A program made the translations under genes and the position numbers. 64,000 bases of DNA, taken from JAVVEG01 sp032251455. GTDB lineage: Bacteria; Pseudomonadota; Gammaproteobacteria; Pseudomonadales; Pseudohongiellaceae. Numbering within the stretch: position 1 is the first letter of the stretch; every line of letters begins with the position of its first letter. Where the stretch lies: assembly GCA_032251455.1 (NCBI GenBank), contig JAVVEG010000007.1, positions 1 through 64,000 on the forward strand. Direction: 5' to 3'. Of this stretch, positions 25,944-35,199 are shown one piece after another. The notes below the pieces were generated by a model, which saw nothing but the letters and a program-made list of their open reading frames with translations, was not told the DNA's origin and did not search any database.

Positions 25944-28901
25944 ATGAACAGGCTTTTTTTGACGGCATGGGCAGCAACGTTTTTCCTGGTAATGCCTGCA
26001 CTCGCCCAGGAAACCGCCACACCCAATGGCATTGCCGACGAACGCAACAATGCCCTGGCCTTGACCGGAGCATCAATCTATTTACCCAATGGCAGCTATC
26101 TTGAAGAGGGCATGATCCTGATTCGTGAAGGGCTCATCAGCACGGTCACTGATGTCGAGGAGATACCGGACGGCTACTTCCGCATCGATATGTCGGGCAA
26201 GCATATTTACCCTGGACTGGTGGAGATTGACAGTGGCTATGGCCTGCCTGAACCGGCTGGCCCGGCAGCACGCGGCGGGGCGGAAACCCTCGAGTCCAGC
26301 GGTCTGGCCTACAATGCCAATGATGCCATTCGCGCCCACTACCGCGCAGCACTGCACTTCAAGCCCGAGGAAAAACAGCGTGACGAGCTGCGTCAACTCG
26401 GCTTTTCCACTGCCCTGAGCCTGCATGCCGATGGCATTGCGCGGGGCACATCGGCACTGGTCACACTGGGCAACCACAATGCCAATGAAGCCATTATCCT
26501 GAGCGATGCCGCCGCCCATTATTCGTTCAACAAGGGCAGCTCCGCCCAGACCATTCCGGTCTCGCTGATGGGCTCGGTGGCCTTGCTGCGGCAGACCTAC
26601 CTGGATGCCCAGTGGTTCGAGCCGCAGAGCCCGCGACCGTTTGCCGATGAATCGCTGGAAGCTTGGATTCGCACCCAGTCTCTGCCGCAGATCATGAGCG
26701 TCGAGAACTGGCACCAGGCTCTGACAGCGCACAATATCGCGCAAGAGTTCGATAGCCGTTATATCATTCGCATGGGCACCGATGGCTATCAGCAGGCCGC
26801 TGCCCTGGCCGCCATCGGAGCCCGCTTCATTGTGCCGGTGAATTATCCGGAAGCACCCAAGGTTGCCGACCCGTTTATTACTGATGAAATCCCCTTCGCT
26901 GATCTCAAACACTGGGAGCTGGCCCCTTTCAACCTGCGCCTGTTGCATGAACAGGGCATCGAGTTTGCTGTCACCAGTTCCGGTTCCGCTGATAAATTCT
27001 GGAAAAACCTGCGCTTGGCAGTAAGGAATGGCTTACCGGAAGAGGTGGCCATCGCCTCAATAAGCTCTGTGCCGGCGCAGATGCTGGGTATGGAGGAGCG
27101 AGTCGGCCAGTTGAGATCCGGCGCGCTGGCCAACCTGCTGGTCACCTCCGGTCCCTTGTTCGCCGAAGACACCCGCTTGCTGGAGAACTGGGTACGCGGC
27201 GAGCGCTTTGTGCTGGCGACCGATCTGGATCAACGCCGTGGCAACTACACCCTCGCTGCCGGCAACCGGGTATTGACCGTTGCATTGGACTTCGAGGCAG
27301 GCAAGCCGGATGCCACCCTGATCGACAGCACTTCCGGTGAGGCGCTTGAAAACGCCCGGATTGAGCTCTCTGTGCAAGGGGAAGACCTGATCAACCTCAG
27401 TTTCAGTCTCGATGGAGACAGCGGCAGCACACGGCTTAGCGGCTGGGCAACAGACACTGGCTGGCAAGGCAGCGGACTGACTGCCGGGGGTGACAGCATC
27501 GACTGGCGCCTGAGCTATACCACACCACTTGCCGAGGATACGACTGAAACTGAGGCTGAAGCAGCAGCACAGCTCCCGGCACTACCCTCCCCGATACTGT
27601 ACCCGTTTGCCGCTTACGGCAGTGAATCCGTACCAGTGCAGCGCGACACGCTGATCCGCAATGCCACTGTATGGACCAATGAAGATATCGGCACCCTGGT
27701 CACCGATGTGCTGATTCGTGACGGACGCATCGCCGCAGTGGGTAACAATCTCTCTGCCAATAATGTGCTGGAGATCGATGGCAGCGGCAAGCACCTGACT
27801 CCCGGCATCATCGATGAACACACCCATATTGCGCTGTTCAGTATCAATGAGGTTGCCACCAACTCCAGCATGGTGCGCATGCAGGATGTGGTCAACTCCC
27901 AGGATGTGAATATCTACCGCAATCTGGCCGGTGGTGTGGTGGCTGCACAACAATTGCACGGCTCCGCCAATCCCATCGGCGGCCAGTCTTCCCTGATCAA
28001 GTTGCGTTGGGGGCTGCCTCCGGATCAACTGAAAATAGAAGACGCACCGGCCTTCATCAAGTTCGCGCTGGGCGAGAACGTCAAGCGCAGCACCAACCCG
28101 GCCTCCATCCGTTACCCGCAGACGCGCATGGGTGTGGAGCAGGTGTTCATGGACGCGTTCAGCCAGGCCCGTGCCTACGAACAACGCTGGAACAGCTATG
28201 AGAATCTGTCCAATGCCCAGCGCCGCAACGCGATCAGACCACGGCGTGACCTGGTCCATGAGACCATGCTGGAAATTCTCAACGGCGAGCGTTATGTGAC
28301 CAATCATTCCTATGTGCAATCGGAGATCAACATGATGATGCACATTGCCGACAGCTTCGATTTCACCATCAACACCTTCACCCATATCCTGGAGGGCTAC
28401 AAGGTGGCCGACAAGATGACAGCACATGGTGCCGGAGGTTCCACCTTTTCGGATTGGTGGGCCTATAAATGGGAGGTGCGGTACGCCATTCCCTATAACG
28501 CAGCCTTGATGCAGCAGGCAGGCGTGGTGGTGGCATTGAATTCGGACGATGCGGAAATGTCACGCCGGCTGAATCAGGAAGCCGGGAAAATGGTGAAATA
28601 CGGCAATGTCAGCGAATCCGATGCCTTGAAAATGATCACCCTGAACCCTGCCAGGCTGCTGCATCTGGATGATCGCATGGGCAGTATCCGTGTCGGCAAG
28701 GATGCAGACCTGGTGCTGTGGAACGAACATCCTCTGTCGGTTTACGCGCTGGCACAAACGACCTGGGTGGATGGTATTGCCTATTTCGACAGGCAGCGTG
28801 ATCAACAGCTGCGTGACACTATCGCAGCAGAACGCGCACGCATCATTGCCGCCATTGGCAACACCAACTCTTCTTCCTCAACTGCAAGCGCCCAGGAGTA
28901 A
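25944..28901 (+). CDS. Large exported amidohydrolase with a degenerate and an intact domain
   Basis: A 985-residue exported amidohydrolase-superfamily protein; signal peptide to about residue 22 (MNRLFLTAWAATFFLVMPALAQ). The N-terminal half (~30-500) has the superfamily's beta-sandwich and 'GKHIYPGLVEID' start, but lacks the HxH metal motif (reads EIDSGYG). The C-terminal half (~610-980) is intact: HLTPGIIDEHTHIALF with HxH, a His in TNHSYV, a His-bearing TAHGAGGSTFSDWW and the Asp in ALNSDDAEM. So one active metal centre is expected. Substrates could be cyclic amides or peptides. The ATG at 25944 has an AGGGA site. The next gene starts 4 bp later. Confidence 0.85.
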   Translation: MNRLFLTAWAATFFLVMPALAQETATPNGIADERNNALALTGASIYLPNGSYLEEGMILIREGLISTVTDVEEIPDGYFRIDMSGKHIYPGLVEIDSGYGLPEPAGPAARGGAETLESSGLAYNANDAIRAHYRAALHFKPEEKQRDELRQLGFSTALSLHADGIARGTSALVTLGNHNANEAIILSDAAAHYSFNKGSSAQTIPVSLMGSVALLRQTYLDAQWFEPQSPRPFADESLEAWIRTQSLPQIMSVENWHQALTAHNIAQEFDSRYIIRMGTDGYQQAAALAAIGARFIVPVNYPEAPKVADPFITDEIPFADLKHWELAPFNLRLLHEQGIEFAVTSSGSADKFWKNLRLAVRNGLPEEVAIASISSVPAQMLGMEERVGQLRSGALANLLVTSGPLFAEDTRLLENWVRGERFVLATDLDQRRGNYTLAAGNRVLTVALDFEAGKPDATLIDSTSGEALENARIELSVQGEDLINLSFSLDGDSGSTRLSGWATDTGWQGSGLTAGGDSIDWRLSYTTPLAEDTTETEAEAAAQLPALPSPILYPFAAYGSESVPVQRDTLIRNATVWTNEDIGTLVTDVLIRDGRIAAVGNNLSANNVLEIDGSGKHLTPGIIDEHTHIALFSINEVATNSSMVRMQDVVNSQDVNIYRNLAGGVVAAQQLHGSANPIGGQSSLIKLRWGLPPDQLKIEDAPAFIKFALGENVKRSTNPASIRYPQTRMGVEQVFMDAFSQARAYEQRWNSYENLSNAQRRNAIRPRRDLVHETMLEILNGERYVTNHSYVQSEINMMMHIADSFDFTINTFTHILEGYKVADKMTAHGAGGSTFSDWWAYKWEVRYAIPYNAALMQQAGVVVALNSDDAEMSRRLNQEAGKMVKYGNVSESDALKMITLNPARLLHLDDRMGSIRVGKDADLVLWNEHPLSVYALAQTTWVDGIAYFDRQRDQQLRDTIAAERARIIAAIGNTNSSSSTASAQE

Positions 28902-28905
28902 GCAA

Positions 28906-30261
28906 ATGAATAAATACATACCCTTTATCCTGGCTGCCCTGTTGTCAACTTCCTTGTTATTGACTTCCTTTCCTCTTACTCAGACCCAGACCCAGGCACT
29001 GGTACCCAAACCCGCGCCAGACCAGAGCGAACCGATTGCCCTTACCGGCGCTGTGATCCATGTCGGCGATGGCACGGTGATCGCTGATGGCGTACTGGCC
29101 TTTGATGCCGGTGTCATCACCTATGTGGGCACCGATACCAACCGCCCGGAATTCTTTGACCATCAGGTGATCGACCTGCAGGGCCGACACGTCTATCCCG
29201 GCTTCGTGTTGCCCAATACGGCCCTGGGTTTGTCCGAGGTGCAGAACCTGCGCGCCACCAATGACGTGGTGGAAACCGGTGATATCAATCCCAGCGTGCG
29301 CTCGGCGATTGCCTACAATACCGATTCCGAACTGATTCCAACTTTTCGCTTCAACGGCATATTGACCGCCCAGGTGACACCGGAAGGAGGTCTTGTGTCC
29401 GGCCGTTCCAGTGTCATGAAACTGGACGGCTGGAACTGGGAAGATACCCTGCTCAAAGCCGATGCCGCCATGCATTTGCGCTGGCCACCGTTAAACCTGC
29501 GTGAACGCAATGAGCTCAGTGGTCAGTTTGAGACCGTGGAGAACAAGGACTACCCGCAGCAGACGCAGATGCTGCATACCCTGTTTCAGAATGCAGTCAA
29601 CTATGCTGAGAGCGCTGGCAACGGTGCCCCCGTAAACCTGAACCTGGCGGCCATGCAGGCTGTGCTCAATGGCGAGGCCAAATTGTTCATCCACGCCAAT
29701 GGTGCACGCGAAATCATCAGCGCTGTGCAATTTGCCCGCCGCTATGGTGTTGAGCACATCGTACTGGTTGGCGGACGCGATGCAATGAAAGTGAAAGACC
29801 TGCTGCTTGCCGAGTCGGTGGCGGTGATCTATGAGTCCGTACACACCTTGCCGGGTCGCGAGTGGTACGATGTGGACGAGCAGTTCAAAGTACCCTTTCA
29901 ATTGCATTCTGCCGGCATTCTTGTCGGCATTGGGGGTGGCGAAACGGCGCTGGACCGGCAGCGTAATCTGCCTTTCTTTGCCGGCACCGCTGCCGGCTAC
30001 GGCCTGGACAGGGAAACCGCCCTGGCCATGGTCAGCCGACACAATGCGGAAATCCTCGGTGTGGACGATCGTGTTGGCACCCTGACCATCGGCAAGGATG
30101 CCACCTTTTTCATAAGCCTTGGCGATGCCCTGGACATGCGCGGCAACCAACTGGAGGAAGCCTTCATACAGGGCCGTCTGATCGACCTTTATGGCACCCA
30201 GCAGGAACTCTATGAGCGTTATTTCGAACGCTATTCCAACCAGCCGCTGGAACAACAGTAA
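28906..30261 (+). CDS. Exported amidohydrolase-superfamily protein lacking the HxH motif
   Basis: A 451-residue exported partner of the preceding protein. After the signal peptide (MNKYIPFILAALLSTSLLLT) it has the amidohydrolase N-terminal sandwich and then GRHVYPGFVLPNTALGL, where an active enzyme would read D-x-H-x-H. The family blocks GDINPSVRSAIAYNTDSELIPTFRFNGI and GGLVSGRSSVMKLDGWNWED are typical of a known subgroup of similar size with the same loss. It may be a pseudo-enzyme or use other metal ligands. Its AGGAG site lies in the previous gene's stop region, so the two are coupled. Confidence 0.82.
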   Translation: MNKYIPFILAALLSTSLLLTSFPLTQTQTQALVPKPAPDQSEPIALTGAVIHVGDGTVIADGVLAFDAGVITYVGTDTNRPEFFDHQVIDLQGRHVYPGFVLPNTALGLSEVQNLRATNDVVETGDINPSVRSAIAYNTDSELIPTFRFNGILTAQVTPEGGLVSGRSSVMKLDGWNWEDTLLKADAAMHLRWPPLNLRERNELSGQFETVENKDYPQQTQMLHTLFQNAVNYAESAGNGAPVNLNLAAMQAVLNGEAKLFIHANGAREIISAVQFARRYGVEHIVLVGGRDAMKVKDLLLAESVAVIYESVHTLPGREWYDVDEQFKVPFQLHSAGILVGIGGGETALDRQRNLPFFAGTAAGYGLDRETALAMVSRHNAEILGVDDRVGTLTIGKDATFFISLGDALDMRGNQLEEAFIQGRLIDLYGTQQELYERYFERYSNQPLEQQ

Positions 30262-30305
30262 AGGAGCAATATCTTGTTATCTGAACTGCCAGGGAGGGTC
30301 CGCGG

Positions 30306-30749
30306 ATGATCTGGGATCTGCCCGCCCCACACACCCTGACCATGACCGTGACAGCGAAGGATATCGATGAACTGGGTCATGCCAACAACGCCAGCTATGT
30401 GCGCTGGCTGGAACGCTGTGCCTGGCAGCATTCGCAGTCCCTGGGTCTGGGCCTGGATGACTATCGTGCGCTGGACCGGGCCATGGTGGTGCTGCGGCAT
30501 GAGATCGATTACCTGGCTGCAGCCTACCTGCACGATGAACTGTGCGTGGCAACCTGGATTGTGCACTCTGACCAACGCCTGCGACTGACCCGGCACTTTC
30601 AGATAGTCCGGGTCTCTGACCAGCAAACCCTGTTGCGGGCAAAAAGTACCTTTGTCTGCATCGAATTGAGCACTGGCAAACCCCGACGCATGCCACCGGC
30701 TTTCAGTAGTGCCTATGGCGGGGCAGTAATCCACACGGCCCAGGTTTGA
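30306..30749 (+). CDS. Hotdog-fold acyl-CoA thioesterase (4HBT family)
   Basis: A 147-residue cytoplasmic protein of the 4-hydroxybenzoyl-CoA thioesterase-type hotdog family. The signature is DIDELGHANNASYVRWLERCAWQHS, with Asp and His-Ala-Asn-Asn at the active helix. Members cleave acyl-CoA or acyl-carrier-protein thioesters. It follows the amidohydrolase by 44 bp and may be co-transcribed. It converges with the lipase-like gene (stops 57 bp apart). The acyl substrate is unknown. Confidence 0.88.
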   Translation: MIWDLPAPHTLTMTVTAKDIDELGHANNASYVRWLERCAWQHSQSLGLGLDDYRALDRAMVVLRHEIDYLAAAYLHDELCVATWIVHSDQRLRLTRHFQIVRVSDQQTLLRAKSTFVCIELSTGKPRRMPPAFSSAYGGAVIHTAQV

Positions 30750-30806
30750 CCCAGGAAAGCCTGGACCAGTCTTGCACCCGCACCCGCAGGCAGGAACAGA
30801 CCTGAT

Positions 30807-31553
30807 TCAATCCGTTAATTCCCCCAGAAATTCACCGGTCTGCAGAAAATGGATACTGTGCTCTATCACCTCATTATCCCGCATCATGACACTGTGCATA
30901 ACCGGCAGGGTAATGTGGGCAGCCATACCGGCAACCCGCGTGGAGGCGACACTGACGATGCTGTCATTGGGCCCATCGATAACAAACAGGGCGAGAGGAT
31001 TGATGTTCACGCAACCGGCAATGACACCCAGCTCAAAATCAACTGCGCCCAGACTGTGCAGGATACTTTCCTCGCCAGTGCCCAGCTGCTTGCCGGCAGG
31101 CCCGAAAAAGCCGAAACCCGGCACGCCTGTCAACGCATCAACCAGTTCACTGCCTTGATTGGGTGGACCCAGCATGACCACCCGGCCCAGCTCGTCAAGC
31201 GACTGCTCCTGCACATAAACGCGCAACAGGATGCCACCCAGGGAATGCGTCACAAAATGGATTCTGCCAGATCTCTTTTCCCGGCATTGTGCCACCCCAC
31301 GGCCAACAGCATCAGCAGCCAATACGGTCACTGCATGCTGGCGGGACGGGTATTTGATATTGACCACTTCGAAGCCACTGCGCTCCAGTTTCCTCTCCAG
31401 TTCGCCCATGGAATTGGAGATTCGTGCCAGCCCGTGCAACAGAACGACACAGTCATTTACAGCCGCATTGGCAGCGTGCCCAAAGGCTGGCAACAGGCTG
31501 AACAACACTAACCACATACACAAATTCGACATGGAATAACGTTGTTTCAGCAT
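30807..31553 (-). CDS. Exported lipase-like alpha/beta hydrolase
   Basis: A 248-residue exported hydrolase with signal peptide ending near GHAANAA. The oxyanion strand VVLLHGLARISNSMGELE, the nucleophile serine in FVTHSLGGILLR (a Thr replaces the usual Gly before HSxGG), an Asp near VIDGPNDSIVS and a His in LPVMHSVMM fit a lipase/esterase of the DUF676 or triacylglycerol-lipase type. It lies 16 bp downstream of the methyltransferase gene, so they form an operon. Two starts (31553 and 31532) are possible; both keep the signal peptide. Confidence 0.8.
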   Translation of the reverse strand: MLKQRYSMSNLCMWLVLFSLLPAFGHAANAAVNDCVVLLHGLARISNSMGELERKLERSGFEVVNIKYPSRQHAVTVLAADAVGRGVAQCREKRSGRIHFVTHSLGGILLRVYVQEQSLDELGRVVMLGPPNQGSELVDALTGVPGFGFFGPAGKQLGTGEESILHSLGAVDFELGVIAGCVNINPLALFVIDGPNDSIVSVASTRVAGMAAHITLPVMHSVMMRDNEVIEHSIHFLQTGEFLGELTD

Positions 31554-31569
31554 GTTGATACTCGCCGGA

Positions 31570-32322
31570 TCAGCGCCGCTTGATCAACTTCAGTACAAAC
31601 CGATCGGTATTACCCCGGATACTGCCATCAAAGACACTCAGGCTGCGATCATCGGCAGGATTGCGCAACAGCGGGCTGCTGGCTTGCACAAAGAACCCAG
31701 CTGCCTGCGCATCACGTACCACATGCGCCTCTTCGGCCCGGTGCATGGGACCATAGTCATATACCGGATAAGCAGCGTGATCGATAATTCCCAGCACGCC
31801 ATCCACCTTCAGTACGCGGCGTATTTCTGCCAGAAACTCACTTGCTGCATTTGGATTATCGGATCGGTAAAACTCATGGAATTCCAACACTATCACCGCC
31901 GCATCCACCGAGCCATCAGGCAGCCCCAGATCATTCGGCAAGCGGTGCAGCTGCTCCACCTGGGGCAGACGGTTACCGGCCAGCCGTTCCGCTATGGCCG
32001 CCGCTGTAGCCTCACCACGCTGACCAGTCAGGGCTGCCGGTGAATTCTGCATATAAACTTTGCCATTGGGTCCTACGGCATGAGCCAGCACTTCTGTGTA
32101 GTAGCCGGTTGCTGCAACCAGATCAAGCACGGTCATGCCCCGCTCAATACCCAGGAAATCGAGTACCTGGGCTGGTTTGCGCAGTTCATCTCTGGCCTTG
32201 TCTGCATCTGGACGGCCCTGGGCATTGCTCAGGGCCGCACTCAAGGCATTGACATCCTGCGCCACCGCAGACATCGAAGATACTGTGATCAGGCTGGTTA
32301 TTATCGCGATCAGAAATTTCAT
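31570..32322 (-). CDS. Exported class I SAM-dependent methyltransferase-like protein
   Basis: A 250-residue protein with a class I methyltransferase fold: motif I VLDLVAATGYYTEVLA, a KVYMQNS strand and SVDAAVIVLEFHEFY motif. It begins with a clear Sec signal peptide (MKFLIAIITSLITVSSMSAVAQ), so it is predicted to leave the cytoplasm, where no SAM pool is known. Exported proteins of this kind occur in Proteobacteria (COG4798-like), and their role is unclear. Start at 32322; the longer upstream frame is not signal-like. It precedes the lipase gene and is divergent from the lipoprotein at 32489. Confidence 0.78.
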   Translation of the reverse strand: MKFLIAIITSLITVSSMSAVAQDVNALSAALSNAQGRPDADKARDELRKPAQVLDFLGIERGMTVLDLVAATGYYTEVLAHAVGPNGKVYMQNSPAALTGQRGEATAAAIAERLAGNRLPQVEQLHRLPNDLGLPDGSVDAAVIVLEFHEFYRSDNPNAASEFLAEIRRVLKVDGVLGIIDHAAYPVYDYGPMHRAEEAHVVRDAQAAGFFVQASSPLLRNPADDRSLSVFDGSIRGNTDRFVLKLIKRR

Positions 32323-32488
32323 TGTTATAGCCCTCGTTTGGTGAAGTAACCAGGAGTATAAGACGAATAAAAATGCTTTACCATTCATGTCCTTTCCTAT
32401 TGTCACCATCCTATCCGGCGACTCTTTCGTTTATCCGGAAAATCATGCTAAATTGGCCACACTTTATAAGCCGTGGACGGACAGAATA

Positions 32489-32902
32489 ATGGATAACAAC
32501 CAAAACAATAAAAAAACCGGGCGTCAAATCATTTACAGCCTATTGCTGGCAGGGTTTGTTAGCGCCTGCTCGTCTGGCGCCTATCAGGCTCAAAGGGAAG
32601 AATTCAATCAAACCATACCGGAATGCAACGGCACTGCCGACTGTCAGGTCAAGTGGGCTGCAGCCCTGGACTGGGTGCGCAACAATGCCTCCTACGGTAT
32701 TCGCGTCAATAATGAAAACCGAATCGAAACCTTCGATGCCGACACCACCCGTGCCGGGACAGAAGTACAGGTGACCCGGGAGCTGATCGAAGGCGAACGT
32801 TACCGGATTCTGGTCAACATCGACTGCTTTGCCGCCTATGGCTGCCCACCCTACTGGGAGACAGCCCTTGACTTCAACCGCACGGTAAACGCTGCCCGCT
32901 GA
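32489..32902 (+). CDS. Small lipoprotein, unknown
   Basis: A 137-residue lipoprotein. The lipobox is in LLAGFVSACSSG, with the lipidated Cys near residue 27. The mature domain has four cysteines (PECNGTADCQ, NIDCFAAYGCPP), likely two disulfides, and a beta-rich pattern. No family is recognised. I use the ATG at 32489; a longer frame from 32387 would push the lipobox too far in. Confidence 0.75.
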   Translation: MDNNQNNKKTGRQIIYSLLLAGFVSACSSGAYQAQREEFNQTIPECNGTADCQVKWAAALDWVRNNASYGIRVNNENRIETFDADTTRAGTEVQVTRELIEGERYRILVNIDCFAAYGCPPYWETALDFNRTVNAAR

Positions 32903-33011
32903 CACCGTTGCAACGCTTTCGTAACGTTTGGCTTCCTCACTCGTCTTTATCATTACATAAGACGCATGCTGTTTTGTAAAGCAAGATTTTACACATCAGC
33001 AAGGAGGCTTT

Positions 33012-33278
33012 ATGAGTATCAAATATTTTGTTCCAAAACAAATTACAAGCCTTGTTAAACATATCGGAATTTATAGCCTAATGGCTTTGGGTACCGGTTG
33101 CATCTCACATCCAGCCAGTTGGCCACCAGAACAGAACACAAATTCACCATTGGGCCTGCAACGCTTTGCTGCTCAATCCCTGGAAAAGGAGTCGGATGGA
33201 CGCTGCTGGCAGAAAGGCAGAGTATGTTTGGACTTTAATTCCAAAACTCTGAACACTGACAATTTCAACCGGCTTTGA
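33012..33278 (+). CDS. Small lipoprotein-like protein, unknown
   Basis: An 88-residue protein preceded by a full AAGGAGG ribosome site, the strongest in the window. The first 30 residues are a signal peptide ending in a lipobox (MALGTGCI), then a short polar tail with a Cys pair (GRCWQKGRVC). No family is recognised. The region is AT-richer than its neighbours. The 200 bp after it hold no other gene that I can support. Confidence 0.6.
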   Translation: MSIKYFVPKQITSLVKHIGIYSLMALGTGCISHPASWPPEQNTNSPLGLQRFAAQSLEKESDGRCWQKGRVCLDFNSKTLNTDNFNRL

Positions 33279-33479
33279 TTTTCCAGCTGTCATTATAGTC
33301 GCATAATCTGCTCTCAACTTGCTGGCAGCAGAATGTGGCTACTGATAACAGCACAATCAACCCGCCCCATCTTCAGTATTAAAATCCGAACTATGTCAAT
33401 GTTCAAGGCACCATAATGCTGATAGTATGTCTCCGTTCTTGCCCCCTGCCTTACGGGGTTCAGCAGATTAAGGAGACTT

Positions 33480-34010
33480 ATGTCACAACTCTCACTGTTT
33501 CGATTTATCCTCACTGCCGGTCTGGTGCTTGGCCTGACAGGCTGCGCCGGCAATGGCATGCAGATTGGCAACAGCGTCAGCCTGTGCTGCCCTGGCAACT
33601 ATGCAAATTATCGGAATTACCGCATCGAATTACGGGAAATGCCCGGTTTCCTGTCCGACTACATGTTGGCGGAGTTTGAAACGGCATTGCAGGAAAAAGG
33701 ACTGCAACGCAATACGCTCGCCCCGGATGTGGTGGTCAGGCTGACTTATCGACATATCAACCTGAACCCGGAACAGGAAGAAGTGGATCCTTTTGAAAGA
33801 CGCACCGATCAGGACATCATGCTGCGCTATGTCGCCACAATAGATATTGAAATGCTTGAACAACCTTCGGGCAATATCGTCTGGGCCGGTCAGGTCAACC
33901 GCATACATACGGTCACACCCGGCGAGTACATGCACGAGGAAAATGCGCGCCCGGAAATGCTGGCCGCTTTCAGAGACCTGTTGACCCACTATCCGGCACC
34001 GGAAAGATAA
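33480..34010 (+). CDS. DUF4136-like lipoprotein
   Basis: A 176-residue lipoprotein: MSQLSLFRFILTAGLVLGLTGCAG gives the lipobox LTGC. The mature part has the look of DUF4136 domains, with YRIELREMPGFLSDYMLAEFETALQEKGL, ALAPDVVVRLTYRH-like strand and IDIEMLEQPSGNIVWAGQVNR. Such lipoproteins are small alpha/beta domains of unknown function. It is alone, 98 bp ahead of the radical SAM operon. A GGAGA ribosome site precedes the start. Confidence 0.75.
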   Translation: MSQLSLFRFILTAGLVLGLTGCAGNGMQIGNSVSLCCPGNYANYRNYRIELREMPGFLSDYMLAEFETALQEKGLQRNTLAPDVVVRLTYRHINLNPEQEEVDPFERRTDQDIMLRYVATIDIEMLEQPSGNIVWAGQVNRIHTVTPGEYMHEENARPEMLAAFRDLLTHYPAPER

Positions 34011-34108
34011 GCAAGACTCCTTGCGTCACTGCCCTGTACCTCTGCAACATATCCCGTTAGTATCGGTCTAACGAGTTTGAAGACATTTTCTGTAGTTGAA
34101 GGGTTGTG

Positions 34109-35194
34109 ATGGAATCTATCTATTATGTGCTGTGCTGGCATTGCCATCGCCGCTGCAAACACTGTTATGAGGAACGCTTTCGTCCCTACGTACGCGAAGA
34201 ACTGGCTGCTGTCGTCAGTGAAGCAGTACGCAATGCCCCACAGATAATCGCCAACCTGCCTCCAACGATGCGTTATCTGGATCGCAATACCCTGGACCCG
34301 GACCACCCCTCCGGGTTTGCCGAGAAAACCGGACGCATCATTCTTTCCGGTGGCGATGTGCTCACCGACCCTGTGCGCGAACGGGTTCTGTACCCGACCC
34401 TGGAGGCCATCCGTGACAAGTATCAGGATCAGGGCGGAGTCAAAGTTATCGTGCAGACCACGGGCGACCTGCTGACACCAAAAATTCTTGACGAACTGCT
34501 GCAGCGCGGTGTCTGGTCGGTTTCCGCTGCAGGCATGGATGATTACCACGTCGGCATGAAAGGTGAAGGCAAGCAAGAGTTGGCGGACAGATTGACCAAC
34601 ATGTTCGAAGCAGCCGGCATGATCAGCGTAGCAGTACACGAAGCCAGGAGACAGCTTGACCAGGACAGCACACCAGTCTACAGCATGTTCGGCGCCACCG
34701 AGGATGCCTGGATAGGCAAGCTCTGGCCGCGCGGACGAGCCTGGCGCAACGGCCTGTCCACAGCCACCATGACGGATAATTTCTGCAATGCCTGGTCAGG
34801 CGGACTGGGTTTCATGGAACAGGGCTATTCAGGCTCCGAGGTGTCGATTGACCCCAGCGGCGATGTCTACCCCTGTTGCATCAAGACTGCTCATCCCCTG
34901 GGCAATCTCACAGAAGAACCGCTACATGAAATTCTGGACAGTTTTGCCGGTCACCCGGCCCTGGAAGCCATCAATGCTGGCAAGCCGGAGCGCATGGGGC
35001 TCAATGCGGGCTGGAGCATCGAGGATTTTCACATTGCCAGCAAGACCACGGCACCCGATGGCAAGCCCTATGCCAATCTGTGTATAGGCTGTGACAAGTT
35101 TCACCGCGAAGTGCTGGCTGACGTTCTTGACTCGCTGCGTGCCCAGCGCAGGGCTAAGCGAATGGGTATACTGGCACGCAGTGGTACAGGCTGA
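34109..35194 (+). CDS. Radical SAM enzyme with C-terminal SPASM-like Cys cluster
   Basis: A 361-residue radical SAM protein. The [4Fe-4S] motif CX3CX2C is Cys12-X3-Cys16-X2-Cys19 (CHRRCKHC), with a conserved glycine motif ILSGGDVLTDP. C-terminal cysteines (NFCNAW, DVYPCC, NLCIGC) look like SPASM/twitch auxiliary clusters used in peptide or protein modification. The start is the ATG at 34109 next to an AAGG site. Only 5 bp separate it from the YnjB-like gene, so it heads a four-gene operon with an ABC importer. The substrate is unknown; it may act on what the transporter brings in or on a maturation target. Confidence 0.82.
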   Translation: MESIYYVLCWHCHRRCKHCYEERFRPYVREELAAVVSEAVRNAPQIIANLPPTMRYLDRNTLDPDHPSGFAEKTGRIILSGGDVLTDPVRERVLYPTLEAIRDKYQDQGGVKVIVQTTGDLLTPKILDELLQRGVWSVSAAGMDDYHVGMKGEGKQELADRLTNMFEAAGMISVAVHEARRQLDQDSTPVYSMFGATEDAWIGKLWPRGRAWRNGLSTATMTDNFCNAWSGGLGFMEQGYSGSEVSIDPSGDVYPCCIKTAHPLGNLTEEPLHEILDSFAGHPALEAINAGKPERMGLNAGWSIEDFHIASKTTAPDGKPYANLCIGCDKFHREVLADVLDSLRAQRRAKRMGILARSGTG

Positions 35195-35199
35195 GCCAG

